The position numbers and the translations under genes are program-made. This document shows positions 33,485 through 44,479 of a DNA stretch of 64,000 bases, in pieces. Within the stretch, counting starts at the first letter, position 1; the number at the start of each line of letters is the position of its first letter. This DNA comes from Ischnura elegans. Taxonomy: Eukaryota; Arthropoda; Insecta; Odonata; Coenagrionidae. The notes below the pieces were generated by a model, which was given only the letters and a program-made list of their open reading frames with translations, was not told the DNA's origin and made no database searches. The stretch covers positions 90,303,851 to 90,367,850 of the forward strand of contig NC_060256.1 of assembly GCF_921293095.1 (NCBI RefSeq). The letters run 5' to 3'.

Positions 33485-33690
33485 TCATACCTGTATTAGA
33501 AGAAGAAAGATTACCTGACTATGAGGATTCATACGACTCCTCAGACACCGTGAATAAGCGGTGTCTCCTTCAGAAAATCCTTCAAGGTCATTAGTGGAAG
33601 CCGAATGGACAGAATACAACATATGCTTGATTTCTTCTTCGTTAAAACGTTTCTTTCCCCCAATAATGCGTGACGGAGTACACATGATAT
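33485..33690 (-). pseudogene. piggyBac transposase, N-terminal piece
   Basis: From an ATG near 33,684 the minus strand reads GGKKRFNEEEIKHMLYSVHS, ASTNDLEGFSEGD, an acidic N-terminal region like those of piggyBac transposases. The frame ends at 33,485. Placement within the TTAA-flanked element supports the call; the sequence alone is weak. Confidence 0.5.
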
Positions 33691-34126
33691 ATTCACTAAA
33701 CTGGTTATCACTTCCGTATGGAAGGCACAGGCACAGAGAATAAATTTGGTATACTGATACGCTCCTCACTCGGTTAGGCATGAGCGACAACTGAGGGAAG
33801 GAAATAAATGAAAAAAAGCTCAGCAAATGTAATTTGAAACATTGTGTTGAGATATAATACCTCAAGCTCCACTTGAGACATAGAATGATAGAGCCATTGA
33901 AAAATGGCACTCTCGAAAAAAACATGAGAAACCGAAGGCGAAAAAAAAATTATATTCGAGCTGAAATGTGTTACCAATACCCTCCCTTCACAGAAGATAA
34001 CATTGTCTCATCAGTGCATAAGAAAATGTAGCTTAAATTTCAAGTTCTATTCATCGCTTGATGATTCAACGAAAACGCTACTTTGACGCCCATTGGCGTC
34101 TCACTAGTTGCATCCAGCAGCAATGC

Positions 34127-34146
34127 GAGACGCCATATGGCGTCTC
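34127..34146. promoter_or_regulatory. Perfect 20-bp palindrome in piggyBac subterminal region
   Basis: GAGACGCCATATGGCGTCTC equals its own reverse complement. Four imperfect copies lie in the two ends of the same element. Likely a transposase-binding site (inference). Confidence 0.7.
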
Positions 34147-34469
34147 ACTAACTCCGATTTGAAGTTATGTGAGACGCCCTATGGCGGCGCGTGGCAGGGA
34201 ACGTGTTAATTGGTAGAATACTATAGTAATAATATCGAATTCAGCCCTTGTTTGACCATATAATGTTGCACATACTACCTCACGAGACACCTTATTTCGC
34301 GTGTGGTGGGTGGTGGTGTACCGGCAGTAAAAAAAAAAAAAATAGAAATGATGCCCGTTGGTGTAATCTGACTACTAACTTGAGCTCCACCTAGCATGTA
34401 TTTTTCAACATTCTAACATTAGAATTTGTCTCCATGCTTCTGGGTTTCACCGCGTGGATTTTCTTTGCG

Positions 34470-34506
34470 ACGAAAATTTCTCCGGTATTCCAACCGGCGT
34501 CTTCAG
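34470..34506 (-). ncRNA. Hammerhead-ribozyme-like core in PLE pLTR
   Basis: The minus strand has CTGAAGA (34,506-34,500), CG, a perfect 5-bp stem CCGGT/ACCGG around a 6-nt loop, A, GAAA (34,480-34,477) and TTTTCGTC. The CUGANGA and GAAA core boxes both match consensus. Confidence 0.6.
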
Positions 34507-34564
34507 GTCGATGTTAGGATTCAATTTTTGGTGACTTATATAGTGCATTCTTGGCGCCAATTTT

Positions 34565-34960
34565 TCATGCTGGATGCTGATTGGTCCACCTCCTTTTTTC
34601 TCGTATGACCCTCTTCCACGAGTTGTGGAGAGGGTAGCCGTCTTCTCTATTCATGTTCTCAGGTTTCTTGAATATTTCGATAGCCTCCTTTATTAGCCTG
34701 GGATAATATCTATTTTCTTTTGCAACAACTGTTGCTTCGTCAAACAGTATCTGGTGTCCGGGATCACTCCAAGCATGCTCCGCAATGGCGGAGAGCTGAA
34801 ATTGCTTATTTTTTTGTAGCCCTTCTGTGTTCCTGGTTGCGGACTTTCATTGATCTACACGTCTCTCATATGTAGTCTTTGCCACATGAACATGGCACCT
34901 CATAGACACCGTCTTTAATGTTGTGCGGCAAAACGTCTTTTCTAACATTAGCAAGTGCAA
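34565..34960 (-). pseudogene. PLE GIY-YIG endonuclease (one nonsense, one frameshift)
   Basis: On the minus strand DGVYEVPCSCGKDYI is followed by a stop (34,866-34,868) exactly where the Gly of the YIG strand should be, then ETCRSMKVRNQEHRRA. After a frameshift it reads SAIAEHAWSDPGHQILFDEA, TVVAKENRYYPRLIKEAIEI and FKKPENMNREDGYPL to the stop at 34,565. The Y-x-(I/V)-P-C-x-C-G-K-x-Y-I-G-E-T, R..EH, H-x-I-x-F and NxNRED blocks identify a PLE endonuclease. It is by far the best-kept PLE domain in the window. Confidence 0.9.
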
Positions 34961-35585
34961 TGCGACCTTACCGTTTATTTAACTTTGATTATTTTTGGTA
35001 GCAAAACCCCACCTGTTCTTCAAGAGAAGATAAAATTCTTACTTCTATTATTTTCTTGGTTGTTGGAAATTGGAATTGGAAAAGTTGTATTATATGCATA
35101 ATTTCAATAATTTTTGTTAGCGTACCAAAGTTTCCCAACACAACTGTTCGCTTTATTTATACTTCATAATCGTTTAGTCACTCTAATTATGCTATTACTG
35201 GTCTGACTGAATGTATTTTTTTGCCAATTCAGTATTACTTTGGTCATATTTGATGTTCGATTGAGAAAAGGAATACTGCAATGGAATCCACGGCATTTAC
35301 AATTCACGTATCCATACGAACGGCCCTTTAATCATCGTAATTGCTACAGTGATATCACCCCTTCTTTTATTGTTGCTAATAGGAACATTGAAGGATCCAT
35401 TCTCGGACCACAAAATGAACTTCTCTCGTAATCAATGGCCTGAGGATTACGTCTCCATGGAAACCCTCCATTAGATGTGGCATTTGCACCAGAGTGGCTG
35501 AATGGAGGTAGTTTCATCTTAATGAAATGTTACTGTGATATTTGCTTTTCGCTCTCCTCAACTCAATACCTGCAGTTACATACGG

Positions 35586-35772
35586 CTGGAAACAGCCTGA
35601 GAAATGATTGCTTTTAATCCTTTAGGGCTCTACTATTCGACGGTATAAATTAGTGCCGACTCATTTTACTCTTCCTTGTAATTTGATTTTTTTCATTTGT
35701 TTGAAGAGAAAAGGTTCATTAGATACTCTTGTCTGCAGTATTGCTCTCAAATAATAAAAATAAAATTAGTAG
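35586..35772 (-). repeat. Right arm of a long inverted repeat
   Basis: Reverse complement of 31,724-31,909, with about 15% differences. Nothing coding inside. Together the arms enclose the piggyBac and PLE relics. Confidence 0.88.
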
Positions 35773-35774
35773 GC

Positions 35775-38085
35775 TGCGTGGGAGAGTTAATTTCGATTCT
35801 CTACATTTCACAATATTTCCTAGCTTTCATGTATTCTAACGTCATCATTCCATTCCATAGTTCACATTTACGTCTCACGGTGTTAATAATCATTCCAATG
35901 ATGAAATATCTGTGAAAGAAAGTAATTATAATGTGAATTTTATTCCGAGTTCCATGTATTCCGAATCGTTCTCGGCATATATTAAATCTCTATCGACGAT
36001 TGCAAGAAAATATTTCGTTGCACAGTTAGTATAAAACATTCCTGCTTTCGATATTGTTTCTTTTTAATTACTATAGTGGGATCTGGTACTAATTTATCAA
36101 TGTCTCCTAATTTTAGCTGCGGTTAAGAGATATTAGAGACCTTCTTGTTTGTGATGTAGAGCATTTTTTATGCTAAAGAATTAGATCTTAAGATTATATG
36201 CTTAAGAAGTAGAGTTTATCCCTCTTGAAAAATAATTTGGCGGGAAAATCGAAATATGTAGGTAGCTGTAAATATTTCATACTCTGTTTTTACTTCAATG
36301 GTAATTATAGCGTCAATTTTAAATTAAGAAAAATGTGACCAAAATTTTCAGTATGTTTTCGTAAATTATATTCCTTCAGTTATTTGTCAATTATTAATTA
36401 TTTCCTTTGGCGTATATTGGATTAATATTTTAGTTTCTTTTTAAAGTGGTAAAAATCTGTTAAACTAGCAAAAACGCTACCATCTATTTTTTTCCAGTAA
36501 AAAATTGAGTTTAATATTACCCTAGTGTGCGTTCATTAGTATCTTTTACTTTAATTATTTTATCTCGTCCTTAGGGTGCTGAGGGTGAAATCTACAAAAA
36601 CTTCACCTCACCCAATTTTTTGGCGTGTTTTCTGCACAGTTGTTCAGCGCTTTTTTTTTACCATTTACCACTTCACTCCAACCTACCATGGCGTAAACGG
36701 CGCCAAGTGACAGCGTTGTCCGTGCGAGGATGAAATATCATCGTCCGTTAAATCTGGAAGTGATCTTGGACGTGATCCATTTGCACTTGTTCTATTCCAT
36801 TACGTTGCGAGCAAATGGATTCACAATCATCGTTAGTGTTCGGGTATCGTTCTTCATTTCGCTCTTTTTATTCACTGTATTTTGAATACTAGGTTACGAG
36901 GAATACCCAATATATTCATTTTGTTCATTATTTTCCTTTTCATAAAGAATTGCACGTAATTGAATTTTCTAGAAAAGGGGTATTGTTGATTTTTTTTATT
37001 CAAGCATGCCTTCTTGATTAATACTCTTATCGCAAAATAAAATCAACTTAGGTACCATATCGGGAATTACAGGAATAACCAGGAATTTGAAATACCATTC
37101 TGAATTCATTGCTTCCAAACATTAAAAGCCATATGAATAAATGCAATTTAACTTAATTTTTCTCGTCATATAATGGCAATTGTTCTGCTTTCTTCGCTGT
37201 AAAATTCCGATTCTTCGTTCGCTTGAGTTAGGCTTTTCCTCGTTGTCTTCAAAGCTTTCATCTCAAGAGATTCCTTTCGCCGTATTATTCCAAGGTGCTT
37301 CTAGTGACTGGGTAATATTGTACTGTAAATGAATGCATGCGGTCCTAACGTTAGTCTAGCATTATAAAATACTCGTAATATCATAATATTGGCTGTTTAG
37401 ATTGAAATTTCCTTACATGAAGACACTGCCTTCAAAAATGAAAATATATTTTAAAATCTGGAAAGGGAAAAAATTATGAAATTTTCCTAGGTATAGATTT
37501 TTCTGAGAAGGTTATCAATATTGGGAATGAGCATGTAAAACTGAATAATGGATAACATCGATAGATATATTAAAAACTAATTCTAAGCGCTTGAGACAAT
37601 GCCTCTGCAATCTATTTTAGTGGGTATAAAAAAATGATAAAAATATGTTCCTGGTCAATCAAGAAGAAAAGAGATTTTCGAGATTAATCGTCGTGAAATA
37701 TCTACTTTCTTATTACTGTGCGATAGAATTAAAAATAAATAAATAATACTCAAGTGCTAATGAAGATGAGATGGTAGAATTTAATTCAACTTAATGGAAA
37801 CAGAAGTGAAGCATATTGCATGTTTATATTATTATTTTTTCAACTCACTTACCGCATCAGTTAATGCATTTTATTTCCCATGCACGAAATTGCTCGTGAG
37901 GTGATGCTTGGAGTTGATCCCTCAAGATGATATTTAGTGAATTACATTCTCTCATTCTTCGTTTTCCCGTGAGGCTCCACGTGTTCGCTTATTTTTATCT
38001 CATTCCCTCGAGCAGACCCGTCTTTCTTTGCGCAATGCGTCGCTGCTGCTATCATCATTTATCCACTCCAGGCCCCTGTCATAGA
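35775..38085. other. AT-rich stretch with no recognised feature
   Basis: No supported gene or repeat. Near 36,660-36,850 GC is slightly higher, with no identifiable motif. Confidence 0.5.
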
Positions 38086-38087
38086 AT

Positions 38088-38270
38088 ATAAATCACTCTC
38101 AAAAGAGTCCTATCCCGAGAATAGTTACCAAATATGTCTCTCTCTTAGATGACGGGAACAGTCACATTTACTGCTACTATTTTAAAGGAGTAAATTTGGT
38201 TTCCTTAATCTCTTTCTTGCCTTGGTCTGTACGTCACTGTGGCAACCTTTCTCAGGATAGCTTAAAAGAT
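38088..38270 (+). repeat. Old duplication, copy 1
   Basis: It aligns with 39,046-39,240 over about 185 bp (AAAAGAGTCC, GAACAG(T/C)CACA, ACTGCTA(C/T)TATTTTA) with substantial divergence. Confidence 0.65.
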
Positions 38271-38271
38271 A

Positions 38272-38894
38272 CAGTAGATTTCGTTTAATGGGTCCACCGG
38301 TTACTTGGGGCAGCCGCTTAATTGAGGCAGATCTTAAAGAACAGAACCCAATAGAGGAATATCCCAGAGTATTCTCCGCTTAATTAGGACAGCCTGCCGC
38401 TTTATTGGGCCATGAGTCGGCGACATAGACTCTATACTCGTGACGAAATTAAAATTTTTCATTTTCAGAATACTATATTTTTATATTTTCCTCATTTGAT
38501 TTACTCTTATTTTGTCACAAATGTTCCTATTCTTGCCCTATTTTGTAAGCTCTTCATGTTATACTATCCGCAAGAGGATAGGACGTTTCTTTAATAGGAC
38601 TTACTGTTGGTAAAAGACATTCAATCAGCGTCGCCCTAGGCAGTGAAAAATATTTTTAACTAAACTCTTATAATTCTTAAAAATGGTATAAAATTAACTA
38701 AACTCGCTGATTTATTAATCAAATTAATATTATAATAAACTTATGTTGCGCTATAAACATTCTTTAGTCTTCTTTCCATCATTTTAACGTTTGTTTATGC
38801 CCATATGCAGGATAGTTCGCCTAAAAGGGACAGCCGCTTAATTGGGGCAGAGTGCATAAGTTCCGATATGTCCGGAATTAACCGGAATCTACTG
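38272..38894 (+). mobile_element. pogo/Tigger-like element (623 bp) with TA duplication
   Basis: Ends CAGTAGATTTCGTTTAATGG and (minus) CAGTAGATTCCGGTTAATTC are inverted repeats flanked by TA at 38,270-38,271 and 38,895-38,896. Subterminal motifs of the type CAGCCGCTTAATTGGGGCAG recur at 38,310 and 38,830. There is no transposase frame, so it is non-autonomous. Confidence 0.85.
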
Positions 38895-39045
38895 TACTTG
38901 ATTATTGATAATTGTTATTCACTGAAAATACTACGTAAGTTTAAATGCCTACGTATTATATCAAAAAAGGACGCCAGTGAAAGCACTTAAGAATAGCTTA
39001 ATATTTCGTAATTATTTCCGCTAAAGTTCCCGATTATTGAGTGTG

Positions 39046-39240
39046 AATCATTCTGAAAAGAGTCCGATCTCAAGAATGGTTTCCAAAGCCGTTCATCTTA
39101 CGTGATGGGAACAGCCACAATGACTGCTATTATTTTAGAGGTTGAAACGTTGAAGGCTTTTATTTCAGGCTTTTAGAACTCTTTTTCATTCCTTGGAATC
39201 TACCTCACTGCGAAAATTTTCCTAGGGATTACGTAAAAGA
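39046..39240 (+). repeat. Old duplication, copy 2
   Basis: Partner of 38,088-38,270; see that entry. Same orientation, starts about 960 bp apart. Confidence 0.65.
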
Positions 39241-39244
39241 CACT

Positions 39245-40590
39245 TGCCCTCCGATAAGCTTTATTACCAGGAAATATGCCGAAAAGTTTCATGTTGAAAT
39301 TCTTTGCCTAAATAGACGTTGCTTATCCACAATGTTTTGTATTTGTGAAATGGTATTTCGTCTTTGGCTAAGTTCGCTTTATATTCCCATTTTATATAAT
39401 CAGTGACAGATATTAAGGGTAGATAATTTTTTCACTGCATGGCAATTTTGTGTAATTATTGTGTATTATTCTCAAATATTAATCATAGTCCACATTTTTA
39501 AGTCGTGATGGTCTCTTATCAATTATTCTGGCTAGTATGTCCTGTTACAATAGCAATGGATTCTTTATCGCTGGAATAATTTACTATAGCAAATGTTTCT
39601 ACGACTATTATTATATGACCATTTTTCTCGCCCCCTCCCCTGTATTTTTATTTGTGCACCTTACCGTTCCTCTTTGAGTACGAAAATTATCCACAGTAAG
39701 ACGAAGAAACTATTATTTTTCGCGTATAATATGAGATATTTCACATCATGATGCAGAATATGCACCCCGTTTAAGGGAGAGAGAATATGCCGATGTGAGG
39801 GATACACGCACTCAGAAGAATCATCTCCACAGCGGAAGGGTGTTCGCGAATGGTCGTACGATCTATCGATCTAGCCTCTGTGATTTTTTCTAAACCATTG
39901 ATCTTTCTGACCGTCCGTATGTGATACGAAACAATTCGCAGCTATCCCATGTTTTCTAATTCAACCTGGCTACCTATATTTACTGGGTGTTTCAAAACAA
40001 GTGGCCTTCTTCAGAAAGTCGCATCAATATATTCAGCCATGCTCTAATGGGAAAATTCTAATACTTTCATTTTGTTGCGGCAAATATTAATGGCAGTTCA
40101 TTCATAATCTGAAGACATGTTTGTATCATCCCCCTTGATAGGATTCTGTAATTTTTAGGGATACACATAAGGCATAAAATAAATAATCATGGTTAATTTT
40201 AACTTGGAGCAATGTCATTACCAATCGGGCTAATGCTCCTTTTCGTGAATTTCTCTTCTATCTTCAGAATGTTGCGTACAAGGTATTCGGTTACTTGATG
40301 GATACGACTGGTAAAAAGTATTTTCATTATTAAGCATGCAAAATATGCAGCCAGCTTTGTTGACAATTGTCGCGGAATGTAAATGAGTGTAACACGTACG
40401 TAGCTGTAAGTCACTCTCCAATCTCTTTGTGATATTATTCCTTTTCATCTGATGTTTCCATTAGCATTTCAATAACTCCTTACGCGTTCTTACGTCGACA
40501 GGAGTTTTCCGATGTATCTGCGCAAAGGGCGATAAACTCATTATATATTTCCATCCAATTTCTCGATCTGAAGCACAGATAGACCTTTTT
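39245..40590. other. Stretch with no firm feature
   Basis: A GGGTGTTTCAAAACAAGTGG block near 39,985 could be one end of an insect MITE, but no partner end was found. Confidence 0.4.
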
Positions 40591-40810
40591 CTCAGACTTG
40601 CAGGAGCTGTACTCGTCTTTGAACTATTTTGTTGCCCTCAATGTACCCATTTCACCGGGCCTGAATGCAGTTATTTTCCTGTTCCTTCCTGGGCACTGTA
40701 GAAAAGCAATAATTCTCCTTGATATGTGTGCACACTTCAGCTCTTTGAGGCATGCTTTATCTGTCGTCCCATGGGAAACTAGCTGCCTTGCTTCACTCAT
40801 TGAATGCTGA
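40490..40810 (-). other. Possible decayed coding sequence, unassigned
   Basis: The minus strand is open for about 107 codons apart from one TAG, reading KACLKELKCAHISRRIIAFL, CPGRNRKITAFRPGEMGTL, a stop, KDEYSSCKSEKKVYLCFRSR and NWMEIYNEFIALCADTSEN. The composition looks protein-like, but I recognise no family. It may be a relic of an unidentified element or chance. Confidence 0.25.
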
Positions 40811-40989
40811 TAGCCGTGAAATAGGGCAACTGTCGCACAAATTGCATCAGTATAGCGTTACCCTAATACGGCTCTGCGAAGGTATGGTCCAATGTAACGA
40901 TGTATTCAGTTTCCATTGCTCCACTAGCGAAGCGGATAATAGTGTAAATAACCTGCTCCGAGGTGGAGCGATCATACTGTAGTTAAAGT

Positions 40990-43265
40990 GTCCTTATTTC
41001 ACGTTTCTCTATAGAATTCTAACTTGAAGTCTTAAGTAAAAAAATGAAATACCTATAATGATGGACCCACATAACAATTCTAAGGTAATTATCCCTCTTC
41101 AAATTGTATCGACTATGTTAAATAACACTGGACGGTGAGAAGTAATTTTTTCTCGAGCCCTGATACCACTCCTATTGATTCTGATGTAAAATGACCTCCT
41201 AAATCCGAATATGACATCCGTTTTTCTCCATCACCCACCATTTTCGGGGGGAAGCCCCTCTAATTTTCATCACTTTATCAATAATTTGGAGGAGTGAAAA
41301 GGATTATATTAGCATTTATATTTCTAATTAGGTTTTTGAAAGGTGAAAAGTTGTAAAACATGATAATTAATGGTAAGGATGTAGATTTGGGAGGATTAGT
41401 TTCCGTTAATGATTTAAAAAACACATTAAAAATTATCAACCTTTCCTTTTTTCGTAATTTTTTCACTTCTTTTCTTCATTTTTCAGTTCCCATTTCATCT
41501 TTCCCTACCGGAAATACCCCAGAATGATGGAAAAATATATCAACAGCTCATATTAGCAAATATAAAAATATTTAAGAACACGGCATAGAAAAACATAATA
41601 AAAATTTCTGCCAACAGTTCATAAGGTATGCTACCACGCTGGATACCACACACGTATCAACAAAGAGAAAAATAACAAATGTAGAGAACGATGAATAACA
41701 TAAGTAATTTGGTTATAAGTAAAGCTTATAAGCTGTGAGATGTAGGTGTTGTGCCTTCACATGATTCTTTCAATGATGAAAATCCTTAAGATTTAATTAA
41801 TGTAATTACCATAACTTTGCAAAGAATGATTATTTTATCACCCAAACAGAGGGCCTACACTCAATATTTTTAATGGATATAAAATATTTATTAATAATTT
41901 TTCGAAAATGCAGTTAATTCATCCTTAAAGGCATCTTCTATTATTCCCAATTACAAATTGTGGTAAGAAAGAATTGCGAAGAAATTACTGCAATAGATAT
42001 TTTATATAAATAGTTTTAGCAAAAAATGTTGAATGGGAGCATCTCTTGGAAGTTAACTAGTTATGGGAAACATGTGAACTGGAGTTGTGCGTTGTACATG
42101 CCGATGCCTCAATCAACGCCGTGGCGCCGACTCAAAGTCTGTGGTAAATAACAACGTGAAATCCCCAGAATATACTTTGTGCGAGAATTCAGACTAAATA
42201 TTTAATTTTAGGTTTGTATTTCCTAATATTTTGAACTCAATTTTTGATCACAAGTGACCAATTCGTGTCATAGATACCATCTGTGTTTTAGCGAGCCCGC
42301 GTAACACGACGCTAAAAATATCCCCGGACGCCGCCCTCAACGAATTCGTTTTGTAGGTGCATCTGCGCATTGACGACGCATCCAGAATTATCTTCAAGCT
42401 TGTGAAATTTCTTTCATTCGTGTAGAGGATTCCATTTCATTTGACCACCTTAAACAGTGAAGATTTTAAAGTAGGACTTCAATTTTCCCCGGAAAATGGT
42501 AGCAGTCATCAGCCCTGATGACGATGGGAGAGATTTTCATCGAAAAGTTGCGACGGCGCTCATTTCCGCAGCTGCAAACTTTTTTCCAAGATGTTTGCTT
42601 TATACTCTTAAGCTATCTCTACTAAATACTCTCAGTAAAAATTGGAGAACTATTATTTCTCAAACTAAAGACAATGCCTACTTTATGTCAGGTTTTGCCA
42701 TAAAAATTGAGCCGCCATTTTGCGACATTATACCACATCGATATCAACCAAAATATATAAAAATAATGGAAAATGTAGACTAAGTATCATATTACTGGAA
42801 TATAATGCTTTTTACTGCATTAAAATCCAAAACTCTACGAGCAGCTTAACTTCTAAGTTTTTCGAAGAAAAATGAGATCGGGCGTGTTTTTGGAAATTTG
42901 GTCGTGTTTGGTCCTCTGTATCTTAGCAACGGATGAGACCTATGAAAAACGACTTATTGTTTCCAGATCACCAATCATTTTTGAGCATATATGTCAAATT
43001 TCAAGTCTATACCTCAAAAAACGCTATTTTGGAATTTTGTCCGGCTTTTTCCAATTTCGGACCACTGTGCGTCGGCAGCGATGGAGACTGAGGAGATTAA
43101 CTCAATGATATCCTGGTAAGAATTTACTGCCAGGTGGTCTAAGACTTCACCACGGATTCAAACCGATACTGTTATCCAATGGCACGTCAAATGGCCTGAA
43201 AAAACACTGAAATTGGTACTACAAAATATTTTGTACGGGTCCGCTGGAGCTAATTTCCAGTAAAG
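40990..43265. other. AT-rich stretch with no recognised feature
   Basis: The open frames at 42,496-43,108 carry no recognisable motif. Nothing else stands out. Confidence 0.5.
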
Positions 43266-43269
43266 AAGA

Positions 43270-43400
43270 AAAATATGGCGCTTCTCCGATGAATAGACTG
43301 AATAAATTTTTATCTGGTTTCCATCCAGGTGAGCGTGTTAATTTCCTCCAGCGTTTCGAGGTCCGATCGATCCTCATCATCAGGGAATGGTTCTGGTGAC
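43270..43400 (-). mobile_element. Penelope-like element terminal segment (solo pLTR fragment)
   Basis: The minus strand contains CCTGATGATGAGG...CCTCGAAACGCTGG and then CACCTGGATGGAAACCAG, the order of PLE terminal segments. No coding part is attached. Confidence 0.62.
43350..43383 (-). ncRNA. Hammerhead-ribozyme-like core, near consensus
   Basis: On the minus strand: CTGATGA (43,383-43,377), T, stem GAGG/CCTC (43,375-43,372 with 43,361-43,358) around a 10-nt loop, then GAAA (43,357-43,354) and CGC. Core boxes and helix II are all intact. Flanking helices I and III were not fully verified. Confidence 0.62.
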
Positions 43401-43839
43401 ACTATCGTGGTCTGCATTTATACTTGCATCACAAATATGTTATCTTCTCATTAGCTGGCGAAAAGTTGAGGGAAATGTACATTCTCATCCGGACAGATGA
43501 CTTTTAGTTACCTCCTGGAAGGCTTTCTGAATGCAAAAAAGCTCAGTGCAGGCACTTTTTAGACGACACTGAAGGTTGTTTTTCAGGGTTGATAAGTAAA
43601 AATAGTCGACCGTGGGGACGGTACCCTAAAAAAGCTCCTCAACGCTGTGCAAATTTTATCTCTCTGCAGTAAAAAAAATCTCGAAGAAGAAATCTTTCGA
43701 CTGCTGGAGCAAGTTCAATCAAAACCAAGAGTTTCTAGAGTGTCCCTTGAGGTACTTCAACAGTGAAATAAAAAGAGGAACGAGGGGGTATTTCCCTGAA
43801 GCAGCCCGCGTGGTAGGCAATCCTTTGACCTTTGGACAT

Positions 43840-44015
43840 CAGTGCCTCCTTCCTTGCATCGGACAAGCTCGCAAGAATTCGAATCCCCCCCAATCCGCCT
43901 TTCCCTTCTCCTCCTGCCTTGTGTGAAAGGTCACGCTTGACCTCCTCGCTTGGGTCACCAGAATCGGCACAAAAGAGAAGGTCTTCAAAGGTAAAAAACG
44001 CCCTTACGTTTGCAG
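43840..44015 (+). repeat. Dispersed repeat family R, copy A
   Basis: Shared landmarks are CTTGCATC, CTCGCAAGAATT, TGTGAAAGGTCA, CGCTTGGGTCACCAGAATCG, CTTCAAAGGTAAAAAA and ACGTTTG(C/A)AGATTG. Related copies in the same orientation are at 48,270, 50,135, 50,790 and 52,820. The minus strand also reads FFTFE ... DSGDPSEEVK, which is partly kept among copies. Confidence 0.7.
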
Positions 44016-44284
44016 ATTGCCTTTTATAGAGGAAGGAAAAGAATCTATAGAGTACGAAGGTAGCAAACATTGTGTCGGTGTTTACATGGGGAGCAGCAGT
44101 GTCGTATTTTCATTAAAAATTGTTTGAAAAGTTAGAATGAGTGATAAAAAACAAATTATTATCGCTCCAAGAGAAATCTTTTGTCCTATACTATTCCAGA
44201 TTATTGTGTTGGTATATTTTTCTCTGATTTTTCCCTAGTTAATTACATACATTCGAGCTGTCGCAATTGAGTTGAATTTTGATC

Positions 44285-44475
44285 CATCGGGCCTGGAGTC
44301 GAATCTTTGTGATTAAGGAGATTTTTCAGTGGACGCCCAATTTTTACCGGGGGATTGACTGAAAGTCACTTATATAACATCACTCCGTCCATCAAATGAG
44401 ACGTTAAACCATGGTGCCCTGATAGCTATCGAGAATAACAGGCTAATGCACCAACTCACCTTCCTTACTACGTTA
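44285..44475 (+). mobile_element. tRNA-derived SINE (family 1), degraded
   Basis: It keeps CATCACTCCGTCCATCAAAT, GAGACGTTAAACCATGGT and ACAGGCTAATGC in the order seen in the 48.7-kb copy. The tRNA-like head is largely lost. Confidence 0.65.
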
Positions 44476-44479
44476 GTTA

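Larger units (their letters stand above)
31946..34205 (-). mobile_element. piggyBac element with both ends (inactive)
   Basis: It is flanked by TTAA at 31,942-31,945 and 34,206-34,209. Terminal inverted repeats are CACGTTCGCTGCC and, on the minus strand, CACGTTCCCTGCC. Both subterminal regions carry copies of a palindrome close to GAGACGCCATATGGCGTCTC (32,122; 32,171; 34,085; 34,127 perfect; 34,171), probably transposase-binding sites. The minus strand encodes a broken transposase. The 2,260-bp length is close to that of whole piggyBac elements, with the middle of the gene lost. Confidence 0.9.
34440..34960 (-). mobile_element. Penelope-like element 3' part: GIY-YIG endonuclease plus pLTR
   Basis: The minus strand has the endonuclease (34,960-34,565) and then a terminal segment with CTGAAGACGCCGGTTGGAAT and GAGAAATTTTCGTCGC down to about 34,430. 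The RT part upstream is missing. Confidence 0.78.

Noticed and set aside
31946..34205. An active piggyBac element
   Set aside because: Stops, frameshifts and loss of the middle of the transposase; only the ends are well kept.
39985..40010. A MITE starting at GGGTGTTTCAAAACAAGTGG
   Set aside because: No matching inverted end within 1.5 kb.
43920..43950. An ecdysone-type response element (AGGTCA-CGCT-TGACCT)
   Set aside because: The spacer is 4 bp rather than 1, and the arrangement is not kept in the other copies of the repeat.
43735..44070. 111-codon minus-strand open frame
   Set aside because: It overlaps dispersed repeat family R, whose other copies do not keep an open frame; only a short stretch reads alike.
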